A stretch of 64,000 nucleotides of DNA. It comes from Eucommia ulmoides. Taxonomy: Eukaryota > Streptophyta > Magnoliopsida > Garryales > Eucommiaceae. Position numbers and translations under genes: made by a program. Location: contig CM028326.1 of assembly GCA_016647705.1 (NCBI GenBank), positions 46,096,785 through 46,160,784 of the forward strand. The letters are read 5' to 3'. The notes under the pieces were generated by a model. The model worked only from the letters and a program-made list of their open reading frames with translations. It did not search any database and was not told the origin of the DNA. The stretch's first letter is position 1. Each line of letters starts with the position of its first letter. Shown here in pieces: positions 1 through 11,754 of the stretch.

Positions 1-124
1 GAGCCCTGCTCGGAGCCCGTCGCCACCCCTGAATTCAGTTTGCTGTTGTCTTATCGGTCACCCTCGCCTCAGGTATTCTTCCCGGACTATACTGTTGGCC
101 AACACCACTTTTTGGCATCAACAA
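1..124. other. Unassigned left edge
   Basis: No reading frame or repeat match inside the window. It does not continue the reverse transcriptase sequence of element A beyond the LTR copy to its right, so that LTR may not be a simple solo insertion. The piece is too short to classify. Confidence 0.3.
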
Positions 125-1294
125 CTAATATTACTACATTGAGATGTTTAGGGGAAAATATTATCTAGAGATTAACTTCATTTATTTAAATGTGTTTAAT
201 CTCATTTAATTTACAATAACGGTATTCATCCTATCCGATAATCTCTATATCGTAAAATCACTTACCACATCTCCCGAGTGTAAGATGAGTGAATATGTGA
301 CTTCGCGTCAACAAAGAAGTCCCTCTCAATATCTTAACAACACTAGGTCATATGAGTCTTGCCCCAACGTCATTGATTGCACACTTTTTAACTCCCTCCC
401 GGGTTATTAGATTGTCATGTTGTGTTTACCCTAGTGCAAATTCAAGATTACCTCTCCCAAGTGTCAAACCGTGTGTTCTCTATATATATAAATAAACATA
501 TAATCAAAGAATAATGGTAAATACAATCGAATAACGAAGCACAACCGTTAAAGAAACACAACTCAAACAAATAACAATTTCATAAATATTATTACTCCCT
601 AGACAAAATCCGTTTAACTCTTGGCCATAACCATTTATACAATGAAAAATGAGCTAAATATGCTAAAAAACCTACTAAAGTTAAGAAAATAAAGAAAGAA
701 ATGAAAGAAACTTAGCCGTTGTCCGAAGATTTGGCTCTAACAGTTCAATGATCGCTTCTCCTTCTTCGCAACGTGTTCTTATCCTTCGGATTTGGTTGAG
801 CACTCCCCAAAACATTCTCAAACTACACTAAGCTATAAGGGGTCTCTTTTGGTAGAATGGAGAGGAGAGAAGAAGAAATAGAGAACAAAAAATATCTAAA
901 ATCCGTGTAGAGTGACCGCCGTGGCGGTGGGTATGTCGACAAGGTCTTCGCTGCAGTAGTGGATACGGTGGTAAGAGCAAAGACATTTTTGTTGTTTCAC
1001 CGCCACGATGGTGGATCTCACCGCTGCGGCGGTGGATTTTTAGAGAGCTAGGCCTTTCTCTGCATCTTGACTGCCGCGGCGGTAGGCTGCAGGTACTAAA
1101 TTTTGCCCTTCTACTTGTTTTCCTGCCGTTCGTCCACCATTTTTTATCTGATTTGATCATTTATGATTTTTTTTCATCCCTTTTCACCCCACACACCTGA
1201 TTTAGATAAAAAACATATAAAAACGTATTAAAACGTAATAAACCTACTCGAAAACTAACATGTTTGGTTTGGAAATAGATAGGTAAATTACACC
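125..1294 (-). mobile_element. Athila-like LTR, truncated copy
   Basis: This stretch aligns over most of its length with the solo LTR at 9303-10735. The shared order is a block starting GAGATGNTTAGGGGA, the phrase around CATTGATTGCACACT, the cluster of GC-rich palindromes (about 910-1090), and a right end reading ACACCTAT. It lacks about 200 bp at its left (U5) end compared with that copy. Orientation is inferred from homology to the plus-strand LTR of element F, whose U5 resembles the reverse complement of the 9303 copy. It interrupts the RT region of gypsy element A: sequence resuming at about 1299 (AGAGCCAGTCGATAAA) aligns with uninterrupted RT sequence of element B near 9000. Confidence 0.7.
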
Positions 1295-1298
1295 TATC

Positions 1299-1640
1299 CA
1301 GAGCCAGTCGATAAATTCCACCTCCTCCACCACAACAGATTTCACTAACTTATCCAATTTTTGCTCAATGAGCTTTTAACGCTCTGGGTGAAATTTCTTT
1401 CTCTTTTGCCTCACAGGGGGATAGTGAGGGTACGCATGGAGTCGATGCATAGCGATGATTAGATCAATCCCAAGAAGTTCATTATGGGACCAAGTGAGCA
1501 CGTCGTAATTCCTCCTAAGGAGATTGACTAATTCTTCTTTGTATGTCGGGCTGAGTTTGGCACCAATTCGGATGGTTCTCCCTTTAATGGTAGGATGAAT
1601 AGGAACTTCTATCAGGTCTTCATGAGGACGTGGATGGGGT
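1299..1640 (-). pseudogene. Start of reverse transcriptase, gypsy A
   Basis: On the minus strand the conceptual translation shows the pre-RT linker (a segment like LIEVPIHPTIKGRTIRIGAK) and the region leading into the RT fingers (GIDLIIAMHRL, then VRQKRKKFHPER). The same segments occur in element B at about 9000-9300. In-frame stops are present. The sequence stops at the LTR copy ending near 1294. Confidence 0.65.
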
Positions 1641-1824
1641 TTCTCATCTCAAGGGTCGTTAATAGGCACGATTTTAGGATCAGTCAAGGCCATGAGTTCA
1701 ACTTCGCCATTCCCGGTCCTGACCATTAATTGTTATTTCTTCTTTTCAAGCACCCTCCTGGCATAAGAATAAGTAGATTCTTGGTCTCTCCTCACCTCCC
1801 CCACCCCTCTTTCTGTGGGAATAT

Positions 1825-2064
1825 TTATTGATTGGTGGTAGGGGAGGACACTACTTTTAGGGCCGCCAATGTAGGCCACCCAATGATCGTATTGTAAGAA
1901 GAAGGTCGGTCCACGATGCGGAATTTAACCCAAACAGTGGCCGAAGTGGGCGCAACACCAACCGTGAAGGGAAGTGAGGTCCAACCCATGGAATTCACCA
2001 CCTCCCTACCAAAACTGACAAGGGGGAAGGTAGTGGGTCTCACGGAACTTGAACTTACGTTCAT
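1825..2064 (-). pseudogene. Aspartic protease remnant of gypsy A
   Basis: The 79-codon frame contains IVDRPSSYNTIIGWPTLAAL, the typical C-terminal half of plant gypsy retropepsins, downstream of the catalytic Asp segment. The usual G-R-P is G-W-P here. The catalytic DTGSS part should lie towards higher coordinates (about 2070-2160) but is disrupted. In an intact element the protease cleaves the gag-pol precursor. Confidence 0.7.
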
Positions 2065-2519
2065 TTGATCGAAAGCATACTAGAAAATGATATCCGCGGA
2101 GCTTCCACCATCGATCAAGATTCATCCAACCTTGTAGTGGTTGATCAGGTTGGATACCACTAAGGCATCGTCATGAGGGTATTAACCCCTAAAATATTAG
2201 CTTCACTAAAGGATATGATGTTGTGTGAGGTAGCATCAATCGTACTCACCTCGTACACGTCCTCGTAGTCCTTCCGCTTTACTTTACCCTTGTGCCTCTT
2301 CTGGGAAGAAATAGTTGCTACCCCGAGGCCGAGGCCTCCATCTATCACAGTGATCATATTTATTTCACCATCAATATGCATTTCATCATTAAATTCTTCA
2401 GTTTCTCTTCTCGGAGGGGGTCAACCGCGAGTATCCCTTCTCGGCCGATCCCTTCGTTCATTGCAACGATTACTCTCGCCAGCTCCGGGGCTTGTATTTT
2501 CTTTGCTGACATAATGACC

Positions 2520-3835
2520 AAGGTGCCCCCTTTTTATGAGGACCTTGATCTTTTCTCAAAGCTGGAAGCACTCATCTGTGGAATAACCACGATCACAGTG
2601 GAGTTCACAATATTTGGAGACGATTTTTCCCTTGGGTTTTCTTTTAGGGAGAGGAGCCGGTGGGAAGAATCCTTTCCCCAAATTTTTAGGAAAAATTGTG
2701 GCTATAAATGTAGTAAGGGGCATCAGCCCTGGGTGATTCTCTGGGGGTGGAGGGTGTCTCTGATCCCCGGGAAGAGGTCCTAACCTCCCCTCCGCCTACA
2801 GCCTTCGTGATCCTTACGCCCTGCTCGGCCTTTTCTTTGGTCGGCCTTTCCACTTCTGGTTCCCTTCTCGCTCCCTTTTCATAGCGCCTCTAAAGTCGGC
2901 TTGGTAGAAGCTTGTACCCTGGGTGAGGGCAACAACTAGATTTGGCACAGCATAGGAGCACAAATCGTATGACAGTCTCCGATGTAGTAATCCATCACTA
3001 AAGGCATTCAAGACCACGTCATCTAGAATGTTATTGCAGCTCGAACATTCCTTGTAGAATCGCACAACGAAATCACCCAAAATTTTGGTGTTTTCTTGTT
3101 GGAGAGTGAGAAGGTGAGTTTTCGTTTTAGGTCTTCTCTGGGAACAGTCAAATTGGGCTAAAAAGAGTTACTTCATCTGAGTAAATATGGAGATCAATGC
3201 TAGAGCAACTCTCGGTACCAGGTGCTGGCCATCTTAGTGAGAGAAAGGAGAAATTATTTGCATCTTATCGCTACAGATGTTGTGTGTATGTCGATCATCG
3301 CGATGAAAACAGAGAGGTGACCGCTAGGGTCAGTGGTCCCATCGTAGGGGGTATTTGTGGACTGGAGAACCTATAGGAGACCACTTCAAATACTATATCG
3401 TCAGCGAAAGGAGATCTAATACCTGAAGGGAGTCCAGTAGCCCCCCAAGGTCCCATATCTGTACAAGTACTGCCTCCATCTCGATGACGCACCTTTCTAA
3501 CACCGCTTCTCCCCTGGGCGGTACTGCCACGTGATTTGTAGCCACTCTTGATCCTTACCTTTCAACAGGAAGGGAGTGGGAGTCAACTTCCTGAGCACGG
3601 AGAGCTCTACGATCTGCACGAGTGACGTTACTGTAAGTTCTTCCCGTCTGGTGATCACGATGATCACAATGATCTTCTGTCCAGTATGCCCGCAAAGGCA
3701 AAGATATAGAATCAGAAATGAGTAGTGGAGCCTGAAGCCATTCTCTAATCGGTCGATCGTGTGAACGAGGTTGTTCCCTTGACATGTGCCCTTCAGAATA
3801 GATAACAAAGTCTTATTCTTGGTGAGAATCCTCAC
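2520..3835 (-). pseudogene. gag of gypsy element A, decayed
   Basis: Several frames together give a Ty3 gag (retrotrans_gag) protein. The 3295-3492 frame contains SPFADDIVFEVVSYRFSSPQ followed by a PTMGPLT stretch, the usual entry into the capsid domain. The 2814-3080 frame gives MGDFVVRFYKE and LNAFSDGLLHRRLSYDL, the end of the capsid domain. Around 2520-2640 the minus strand encodes KYCELHCDRGYSTDECFQL, a knuckle-like Cys/His motif, followed directly by a TGA stop. The 3497-3835 region carries the poorly conserved N-terminal part in two overlapping frames. Gag would package the element RNA in cytoplasmic particles. Frameshifts and stops rule out function. Confidence 0.75.
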
Positions 3836-4318
3836 CCCTTACATGTTGGAGAACTGGTCCCCTTCGGTTAAGAGCCAGTGGCAGGTGGCGTTCCTCTTCC
3901 TCTGTGTTTTGGAGAATCGGTCCCCGCTGATTCAGGGCTGGTGACAGACAAGAGAGGATGGTGTCGAGGTAGGTTTGAAATTAAAATAGTTGACGTTCGA
4001 AACTATCAAGTCACATTGCATCCGTAGCCCCGGGAGATGGTCCTGCATGGGGTCCGACAGGTGGAGCTGATGGGCCAGCCTGGTTGATGGGGAGTGCATT
4101 TTATTCTTCTTCTTTCAGGATGGGGACAATGATACTCTCATTCGGCCTGGTGTTACGTGGCATTTCGCCAGTGGGATTGCTATCTACAGCGCTGTTAGGC
4201 TCTCTTGGCCGCAAAGACTAACCAGACATTGTATTCATCTAATCTCTAGCCAAGAGGAGAGCAAATAATAATTGGAGAAAGGCTTTTAGTTGTGTTTTCC
4301 CATAAATGGTGCTAAATC

Positions 4319-5270
4319 GTTGATGTCAAATTTTGGTCGACATTATTGGTATGGTCTAGTCAGCCTTAGGGGTATTAGAGAACCCTAGAATAGAGATCTT
4401 CGATCTGTGTAGCTTCTGATCTATGGAGAAACCTCTGGCCGAGAAGGGGAAGGCTGATATCGGAAAGGGCCTGACAACTTTCTAAGCCGAGAAAAGGAGA
4501 AGCAGAATATTTCGTATCCCTGGAGAGATGAACCAACACTTGGAATTGAGCAGTTCCAGGAAGAATGAGCACCTGGAAACCTGCATAAAAGACTTGTCAG
4601 GGTTTTCTCGGTGTGTCCCTTCTAGTGTGAGAATCAACGTACGGGGAGAAAAATTTATAATATGAATTCCGAGAAGAGTGAAGAGTAAGTAGTGAGCAAA
4701 GTTCATCTACCTTTGAGCAATTGTATGCTCTCCTTTTTATAGGCAAGGTGGAAATTAGTTTAGGGGAAAAGCATGGGTTTAATGTCTCCTCAAGATCACA
4801 TCATGGTGTCAACTTTGCATGTAGCCAATGAAAATGTGCCAAGGGCTCTTGTTTTGACCATACTTAGGAGGTATTTGGAGAAATTTTGGGATATTGTGGA
4901 GATATTTTAGGGTGCTTAAAAGGTGGAAAACCGAGTCAACCTTCTAAATAAACTGAGGAGGAAACTACCCTGCTGCGGTCAGGATGAGGAGATTAACTCT
5001 TACCCTTCCTAGGCGGAGGGAGATGGGGAGGGGTGGGCATTGTTGCGACGGAAAACACCGAGATAGGGAATGGTCGCCCATCCCGACAATGACTAGTCGG
5101 TCACCTTAGAGAACTGAATCCTTTGGGGTGATTGGTGCATTTGGAGACGTCTCTCTTCTCATTACATTCTTCATACTTAGTCTTTGTCATGCTTTAAATC
5201 TTGTAGGAAACTGCAGACGTGTGGCGGTCTTTAATTGGTTGCATTGGAGTGACCATTTTTACACTCATCA
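4319..5270 (-). repeat. 5' LTR of gypsy element A
   Basis: On the minus strand the LTR begins TGATGAGTGTAAAAATGG (at 5270). It ends next to a primer-site-like stretch at 4297-4318 (AATGGTGCTAAATC on plus), matching in position the GGCGCCAAAC of element B. Length is about 952 bp. The first bases agree with those of the B LTR, which starts TGATGAGAATATTT. The candidate 5-bp target duplication on the right is AATGT (5271-5275); the left partner is not in the window. Confidence 0.7.
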
Positions 5271-5275
5271 AATGT

Positions 5276-5882
5276 AAATTATTTTTTGTGTACTTCTGTA
5301 AGTCTGTTCTTCTTCTTGACGTTTTTGGCACGTTATTTTCTGTCTGGCATGGTTTTAAGAGTTGTAAAATTTTGAAATGTTTACAAAAACTTCTCTAAAC
5401 AAAAACTTTAAGAACTTCTCGTCTCTATCTAGGGCCTTGGACCACTACCCCTCCAGTCCGAGACACGAGTTGATCATGAGAAAATCGTGTTGCAGACTTA
5501 GAGAATGGTTTCCTAGGGAACCTAGTCCTCTCGGTCCACAGAGATTCAATACAACGGTTGGTTTCCCGTGGCCGGTCCTAGTTGGGTTAATTCATAAACC
5601 TTTTCAGGTTATCTTATTTTTAGCCCATGCAAGAGCACCTTTCCCTTTAAAATGTCAAACTTATCATCGACTAGTGGGGAAAGGTACTTAGTTGCAGGTC
5701 CTCAGACTCGATCAATGCCCCGCCCTTGGTAGATAACCGTAGTCTTTCCCTAGGTACGAACTATTGACCTCCGAAGAGGGTCTGGTTGTCACCCTCGACA
5801 CTAAGCACCGGGATGAGTCTTGCAGAGAGTCCTCTACGATGTTGAGTGTTGGGAGACCGTTTATGGAGAATCACTCGCGACC
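5276..5882 (-). other. 3' untranslated part of gypsy B
   Basis: Sequence downstream of the integrase tail in element orientation. No reading frame resembles a known protein. It ends at the 5' LTR of element A. The frames here look like chance open frames. Confidence 0.5.
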
Positions 5883-7338
5883 CTATGGGCCAGGATTCCA
5901 TTTACTTGGAGGAGCATAAGGCACATTGTACACAATATCTTCTTTATTTTGATAAGAAAAAACCATTACACTGTAAAAAGCAGAAGTTATTTGCAAATGT
6001 GAATCTTCCCCACAGAAGTAGTGCTTCAGATGATCGGCGTTCCACGGGTGCCTAAGTGGTTTACCTTCCTCTATTTCAAGATCGTAGGTGCCTGGATGTA
6101 TGATCAAAATAACCCTATACAAACCTTCCCATGTGGGGGCTAGCCTCCCGACGCCTTGTTCTTTGGTGGCCAGGGTGACTTTTCTGAAAACAAGGTCACC
6201 AATGTCAAAGGAGCGAGGGCGGACTCGTTGATTGTAGTATCTCGCTACCCTCTGGTGGTAGGTAGCTTATCGAATTTGGGCTTGTTCCCTTCGCTTTTCG
6301 AGGAGGTCGAGGCTCAGTGATAAGGCCACATTATTCTTGATTTGATCAAAGGCCTCGGTAGTTCGGAAAGTCTGCACGCTCATTTCTATGGGGATGACGA
6401 CCTCAGAACCACAGTCCTTCGCAAAAGGTATTTCTTCGGTTGGAGTTCTTGGGGTGGTGTGGTACGCCAAGAGGACAGGGTAGATATCTTCCACCCACCA
6501 TCCTTTTGACTTATCAAGTCTTGTTTTCAACCCGTACAAAGTAGTCCTGTTTGTAACCTCTACTTGGCCGTTTGATTGAGGGTGGCTGGGGGAGGCAACG
6601 TTCATCATGATCCCTAGCTCTGTATAGAAGGTGATGAAGAAGGAGTTGTCGAACTGGGTAATAATGTCGGATACAATTACTCTTGGGAACCCAAACCGGC
6701 ACACTATGCTCTTCCATGTAAAGTCATAAATTGTTTTTCTTAGTGATTTGTGCAAGTGGCTCAGCCTTGACCCACTTTGTGAAATAATCAATGGCGACGA
6801 TCAGGAACTTCCTCCACTCGGTCCCTTTGGGGAAGGGCCTGAGCAGGTCAATGCCCCACTGGGCAAAAAGCCATGGATTTATCATCGGAACCAGCACGGT
6901 GGGAGAAGTGTGAGGGTGCGGGGTAAATCTATGACACTTAATGCATTTCTTAACGAATTCCATGGCATCCTCATGCATTTTGGGCCTGAAATACCCTTGG
7001 CATGGTAGTTTTCCAGTGAGGGACCTGCCATGTGAGTGGTTGCTGCACAATCCTTCGTAAGTTTCGCTTAGGACATACTTGGATTTTTCAGGATGGAGAC
7101 ACCTAGAATAGGGGCCTAAGAATGACTTCCAGTAAAAAACTCTATCAATAAGAGTGTACCTTACTGCCCGATAGCATACCCTCCTAGCCTTCGTTCGATC
7201 ACCTAGGAGAGTACCTCGCTCTAGGTACTGCTTGAGTGGGTCTATCCAAGTTGGATGATCAGTGAGTTCACAGATAGTGGCCACTAAATCTAAGGTTGCA
7301 ATGCTTGGGGTGTCAAGGTACTCTACAGGGATGCTCAT
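5883..7338 (-). pseudogene. Integrase of gypsy B
   Basis: The 6724-7338 frame (204 codons) holds the zinc-binding part (GLCSNHSHGRSLTGKLPCQG, then KKCIKCHRF) and the first catalytic Asp in WGIDLLRPFPKG. The 6267-6791 frame continues with the second Asp in VIVSDIITQFDNSF and the Glu in HPQSNGQVEVTNRT, so the DD(35)E triad is still readable though split between overlapping frames. The 5883-6122 frame supplies the C-terminal PGTYDLEIEEGKPLRHPWNA, a typical integrase tail. Integrase would insert cDNA into the nuclear genome. Confidence 0.85.
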
Positions 7339-7379
7339 CTTCAGAGTTCACTCTACCACCGAGGTTAGATTCGCCAGGG

Positions 7380-7860
7380 CGTCATCGTGCCTATTCTCTT
7401 CTCGCGGGATTTTTGGATTTTTTCAAAATTCGTCGAAAGTGCTCTGACCTTTTTCAAGTATACCGACATACTTGGATCCTTTGCTATGTAGTTGTCGTTC
7501 ACTTTGTTGACCCGAGTGGCGAGTCACAAAAGATCAGGAGAATTTGCACATTGAATTCCCTCACCAAGCGGAGACCAACGAGCAAGGCTTCATACTCAGC
7601 TTCATTGTTTATAGCCCTAAACCTGAGTTAGAGAGCATATTCAGAAATTTCTTTATCAGGAGCTACCAAAATCATTCTCGTCCTACAATCGCTCACATTG
7701 GATGATTCATTTATGAAAAGCTATCACGCTGTCAGGTCGAAGTCGTATGGGTTGGAAGAGGTCCTCGGGTCTCCTAGAGATGGAGGCCTCTAATGATTTA
7801 CTTCCGGATCCTGCTCTTCTAGGAAGGTTTGTTTTGGGATGAAATCAGCGAAGACTTGGC
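7380..7860 (-). pseudogene. Second (archaeal-type) RNase H of gypsy B
   Basis: Between the first RNase H and integrase, the minus strand carries GQVFADFIPK, and then FRAINNEAEYEALLVGLRLV and REFNVQILL. These match the plant-type second RNase H motif (ATNNEAEYEALxxGLxxA). The tail motif near 7395 resembles DDALANL. A second RNase H here defines the Tat lineage. Several stops are present, so it is inactive. Confidence 0.75.
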
Positions 7861-7885
7861 CTTTGATGGCCGTTCTCAACTGATA

Positions 7886-8530
7886 TTAAATATGGAACTG
7901 TCTCAGCTCAAAGCTGTACATCATTAGCCTTCCTGAGATATCAGGAGAATATAGGATCTGCTTCAGGGGTTGGTCGGTTAAAACCACAATGGTGTGCACT
8001 TGGAAATATTGCCGAAGTTTTCGGGAGGTGATCAGCAGGGCATAGGACAACTTTTCGAATTTCAAGTATATGGTCTTAGCCTCCAGGAGGACCCTACTGG
8101 AGTAGTACACTGGGTTCTGAACACTATTTTCCTCCCTCACCAAGGCTGCGCTTACCGCGGTTGAGGAAACTGAAATGTATAAGAACAACTTCTCCCCCAC
8201 CTTGGGAGTGTTGAGTTGGAGAACTGAGGAGAGGTAATGTTTCAGATCACAAAATGCAGCTTCACACTCACTTGTCCAGTTAAAGTCTTTGTTCCCACGA
8301 AACACCTTGAAAAAGGGCAAACACTGCTCTAAAGACTTAGAGATGAACCAATTCAAGGTTGCAAGCCTACTGGTCAGCATTTGGATCTTCTTCTTTGAGC
8401 GGGGTGAGGACATGCCGAGTATAGTGGTGATTTGGTTAAGGTTGGCATCAATTCCGTGCTGAGAGACCATATAACCAAGGAACTTCCTGGCAGAGACGTC
8501 GAAGATACACTTGGTGTGGTTGAGCTTCAT
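7886..8530 (-). pseudogene. RT thumb and RNase H of gypsy B
   Basis: An open 214-codon frame. It begins MKLNHTKCIFDVSARKFLGY (RT thumb; usual form KCxFGVxxGKFLGYxV), continues through a connection region, then RNase H with LFLYISVSSTAVSAALVREE, VYYSSRVLLEAKTIYLKFEK, and LTDQPLKQIL. The usual catalytic Asp at the first RNase H motif (Y-x-D/A) reads ISVS here, as in many gypsy copies. It is the longest intact piece of B pol. Confidence 0.8.
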
Positions 8531-9302
8531 TCGGTGGGTTCTCAGCGTATCAAAACATTTCTGGAGATGTGCCAGGTGATCGAGAGCTCACGATGTTTTC
8601 ACCAGTATATCATCAATGTAAACCTCGATGGTCTTACCAATCTCCTTCTTGAACATTTTGTTGACCAACCTCTAGTAGGTGGCTCCAGCGTTGCGCAGGC
8701 CGAAGGGCATCATCTTGTAGCAATATGTTCCTCTGTCCATAATAAAGGACATCTTGCTCTTGTCAAGGAGGAACAGGGGGATCTGATTGTACCCAGTTTA
8801 AGCGTACAAAAAGCTAAGGAGCTCGTGAGCCGCCGTGGCATCAATGATAAGATCAATCCTCGGCAGAGGAAATAAGTTTTGGGGGCAAGCCTTGTTGAAG
8901 TCCTTAAAGTTAATGCAGAGTCTCCACTTGCCTCGAGCTTTAGGAACAAGCACAACATTGGATAGCCAGTCCAAAAATGTCAACTTCTTCTCGATACCAG
9001 AGTTGATAAATTTCTGTATTTATTCTTCGATGATTTTCTAGCATTCAGGGTGGAACTTCTTCCTCTTTTGTCTGACTAGAGGATGGTATGGGTTTGTGTG
9101 CAGCCTATGTATGGACGCCTTTGGATCAATTCTAGGGATCTCATCATTGGACAAGGCGAATACATCGACGTTCTTTCATAGTAGCTTTGTGAGCTCATCC
9201 CGTTATCCTGGGGCGAGCTTAGCTCCTACTCTGACAGTTATCTCCTGAAGAGTTGGGTGAATCAACACTTTGACCGAGTCTTCTTGTGGGCAGGTGGTAG
9301 CG
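8531..9302 (-). pseudogene. Reverse transcriptase of gypsy B
   Basis: Conceptual translation in several frames gives the RT palm and fingers: WLSNVVLVPKARGKWRLCIN (8798-8983) with FKDFNKACPQ and FPLPRIDLIIDATA, then MDRGTYCYKMMPFGLRNAGA, then VYIDDILVKT (about 8606-8635), the YxDD catalytic motif in the YIDD form usual for gypsy elements. Stops and at least two frame changes are visible. This enzyme would copy element RNA into cDNA. Confidence 0.8.
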
Positions 9303-10735
9303 TGTAAATACGTCGCTACTTTCACTCGCAAATGTAGGAGGTCAAGTTTTAGTAAAGGTGGGGAGAGTAGGGGTATCGTGTCCACAGGGATTGGTTGTCG
9401 TTATTATCGAATACTGCAATTATCATAACCTAATTTTATCTAGGCTAAAAAGAATAATTTTAAATTAAAATATACTAAATTAATTTACTAATAATTAATT
9501 TATACTAATTATACTAATACGAGATGGTTAGGGGATGGATTATCTAGGGATTAACTTTATTTACTTAAACACGTTTGATTTCATTTAGTTTACAATAATG
9601 GCGTTCGACCTATTTGACAATCTCTGTTCGTAAACTCCCTCGCCACCTCTCCCGAGTGTAAGATGGGAGAATACATCACTTCGTATCAATGAAGAAGTCC
9701 CCCTCAACGTCTTAATGACCCTAGGTCACGTGAGTCTTACCCCAACGTCATTGATTGCACACTCTCTAACTCCTTCCCGGGTTATTGGATCGTCGCGTTG
9801 TGTTTAATCTAGTCTGAATTCGGGATTAACTCTCCCGAGTGTCAAACCCCGTATTCTCAATATATGTAAACTAGCATATAATCATAGAATAACAACAAAC
9901 ACAATCAGAATAACGAAGAACAATCATTAAAGAAACACAACTCAAACAAAACTACATTTTTATAAATAATATTAATCCCTTAGATAATCCAAGTTTATTT
10001 TATGGCCATAACCATATTTACAATTAAAATCAAGCTAAACATGCTCAAACAACTATCGAAGTTAAGAAATAAAATAAGAAATGAATTAACTTAGTCGTAC
10101 TCTAAAGTTTAGCTGCTAAAACTATTCAACGATCGCTTCTCTTTCTCTACGTGGTAATCTTCTCCTCCGGAATTGTTTGAGCACTCCCCAAACTCTCTCT
10201 CTCTCTCTATTCTATTCCAAGCCCTAAGGGGCTCTAATAGCCGGGGAGCATCAAAGGAGATGAGATGAGAGGGGATTAAATAGAGAAAATATCTCAAAAA
10301 AATATCAAATCTGTGCAGAGGTGACCGTTGCGGTGGTGGGTATGTCGGTTTAATGTTCGCATGAGCGGTAAAGTCAGCGGTGGAATTGGTGACCATCCAG
10401 CAATTTTACCGCCGTGGCGGTGGATCTCACCACTGCGGCAATGGATATCCAGCAAGATTTGGCCCTCTCTACATTTCACTGCCACGGCGGAGGTCTGGAC
10501 ACCGCGGCGATGGGCTGTTGTTCTAAATATTGCCTCTGTGCTTATTTTTTCACCGTTCTTCAACCGTTCTTGGTCCGAATTGATCGTTTATGCTCCGGTT
10601 TTCTATATTTTCAACCCACACACCTGATTTATATAAAAAAAATAAAAACTAATTAAAACATAATAAAAAAAACTATAAAAACGCTCGAAAACTAACTTAG
10701 TTCGATTTAGAAATAGATAGGTAGATCACACCTAT
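9303..10735 (-). mobile_element. Solo LTR (Athila-like family) in gypsy B
   Basis: A 1433-bp block flanked by the 5-bp direct repeat TAGCG (9298-9302 and 10736-10740), with gypsy B sequence collinear on both sides. The plus strand starts TGTAAATACGTCGCTAC; its reverse complement resembles the end of the LTR of element F (GTAGCGACGAAATAAA...). The right end reads CACCTAT, so if the TAGCG pair is the true duplication the minus-strand start is ATAGGTGTG rather than TG. No gag, pol, primer site or purine tract is enclosed, so this is a solo LTR left by LTR-LTR recombination. It contains a cluster of GC-rich palindromes at about 10320-10515. Confidence 0.8.
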
Positions 10736-10740
10736 TAGCG

Positions 10741-11228
10741 GGGGCCTGGCTCTTCATCTCTAGGGTCATCAATCGGCACCAGGACTTCTTCAGCATCTAG
10801 GGCTATGAGCTTAGTAGTTGTCAGCTCAGACCCTTGGGGCTCAAGCCCCACCATTGGTTGAAGTTTCTTTTGCTCCAGTGCCATCCAGGAACAGGCGCGT
10901 GATGCTTCCTAGTCACCTTTGACCTCTCTGATCCCCTAATATGTGGGGAATTTCATGATTTGATGGTATAGAGAGCAAATGACCTTGAATATTGAGACGA
11001 TCGGTCTTCCCATGATAGCGTTATAGGGAGACGGTCTGTCCACAGTTAAGAACTTGGCCCATACCATCATAAACCTTGGAATTGTCCCAATTGTGACAAG
11101 AAAGGAGGCCTATCCGAGGGAATTGACCACTTCCCCCCTCCCAAAACCAACTAGGGGGACATAGTGGGTTGTAGAGCGGCGGCCTCTGTCCCTAGCCTGT
11201 CAAAGGCCTATTTAAAGATGATGTTAGT
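10741..11228 (-). pseudogene. Protease C-terminal part, gypsy B
   Basis: After the hAT element the minus strand continues with VNSLG, then VDRPSPYNAIMGRP, the flap/C-terminal motif of the gypsy protease, and then the linker to RT. It aligns with 1650-2064 of element A. Several stops are present. The end at 10741 joins directly to 9302 once the solo LTR and one TAGCG copy are removed. Confidence 0.7.
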
Positions 11229-11754
11229 TAGGGGTGTTCAAAAAACCCGCTGACCCGCTGACTCGCTGCGAACACGCTCAAAATAGCCCGAAGTCGCCCG
11301 CAACCCGCTGAGTTAACTCAGCAACGGTTGTGAGTTAGGGAAACCCAGACTACCCGATTCAAAAATGGGGTACCATATATTGATGCATGGGTACACCCGA
11401 TTTGATCCGACGCCTCTTGAATACCCTAGGTTTTCTAACATTTGCTTATTCACACTCACAACGATGAGCGATCTCTCTCCAACTCCAAGACGGCGGCCTT
11501 CCTTTTCTTCTCTCCTTCCCGATTTCTTCTAATTTCCAAATTTGATCTCCAATTCCATATTTGTAGGATTTGTAGCCTACAAATATGGATCTGTTACTCC
11601 TTGGAGTTGGAGTTCCATATCAATTTTGAGTTTGAGCCCTAGTTCTTTACTGTCTTCCAACCTGACGACGAAGACGACGATGATTTAGGCCTTAGCTAGT
11701 TCGCTTACCAGATCGAAGATGATGAAGACGACGATTTGAGCCTTCGTTAGCTAC

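Larger units (their letters stand above)
1295..5270 (-). mobile_element. Ty3/gypsy element A (Tat type), 5' part
   Basis: This is the 5' part of a minus-strand gypsy retrotransposon. It reads from a 5' LTR (4319-5270) through a primer-site region, gag, a CCHC-like knuckle, protease and the first part of reverse transcriptase, where the LTR copy at 125-1294 breaks it. The rest is outside the window or deleted. Gene order and protein similarity are the same as in element B. All frames carry stops or shifts, so it is dead. Because its LTR abuts the 3' untranslated part of B with no B LTR in between, A is probably nested in B. Confidence 0.8.

Noticed and set aside
828..1160. 110-codon Arg/Ser-rich frame
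   Set aside because: It lies wholly in the LTR copy at 125-1294, across the palindrome cluster, with no protein similarity. The related LTR has a different frame there.
5377..5691. 104-codon plus frame in the 3' part of gypsy B
   Set aside because: Opposite strand to the element, no recognisable domain, probably chance.
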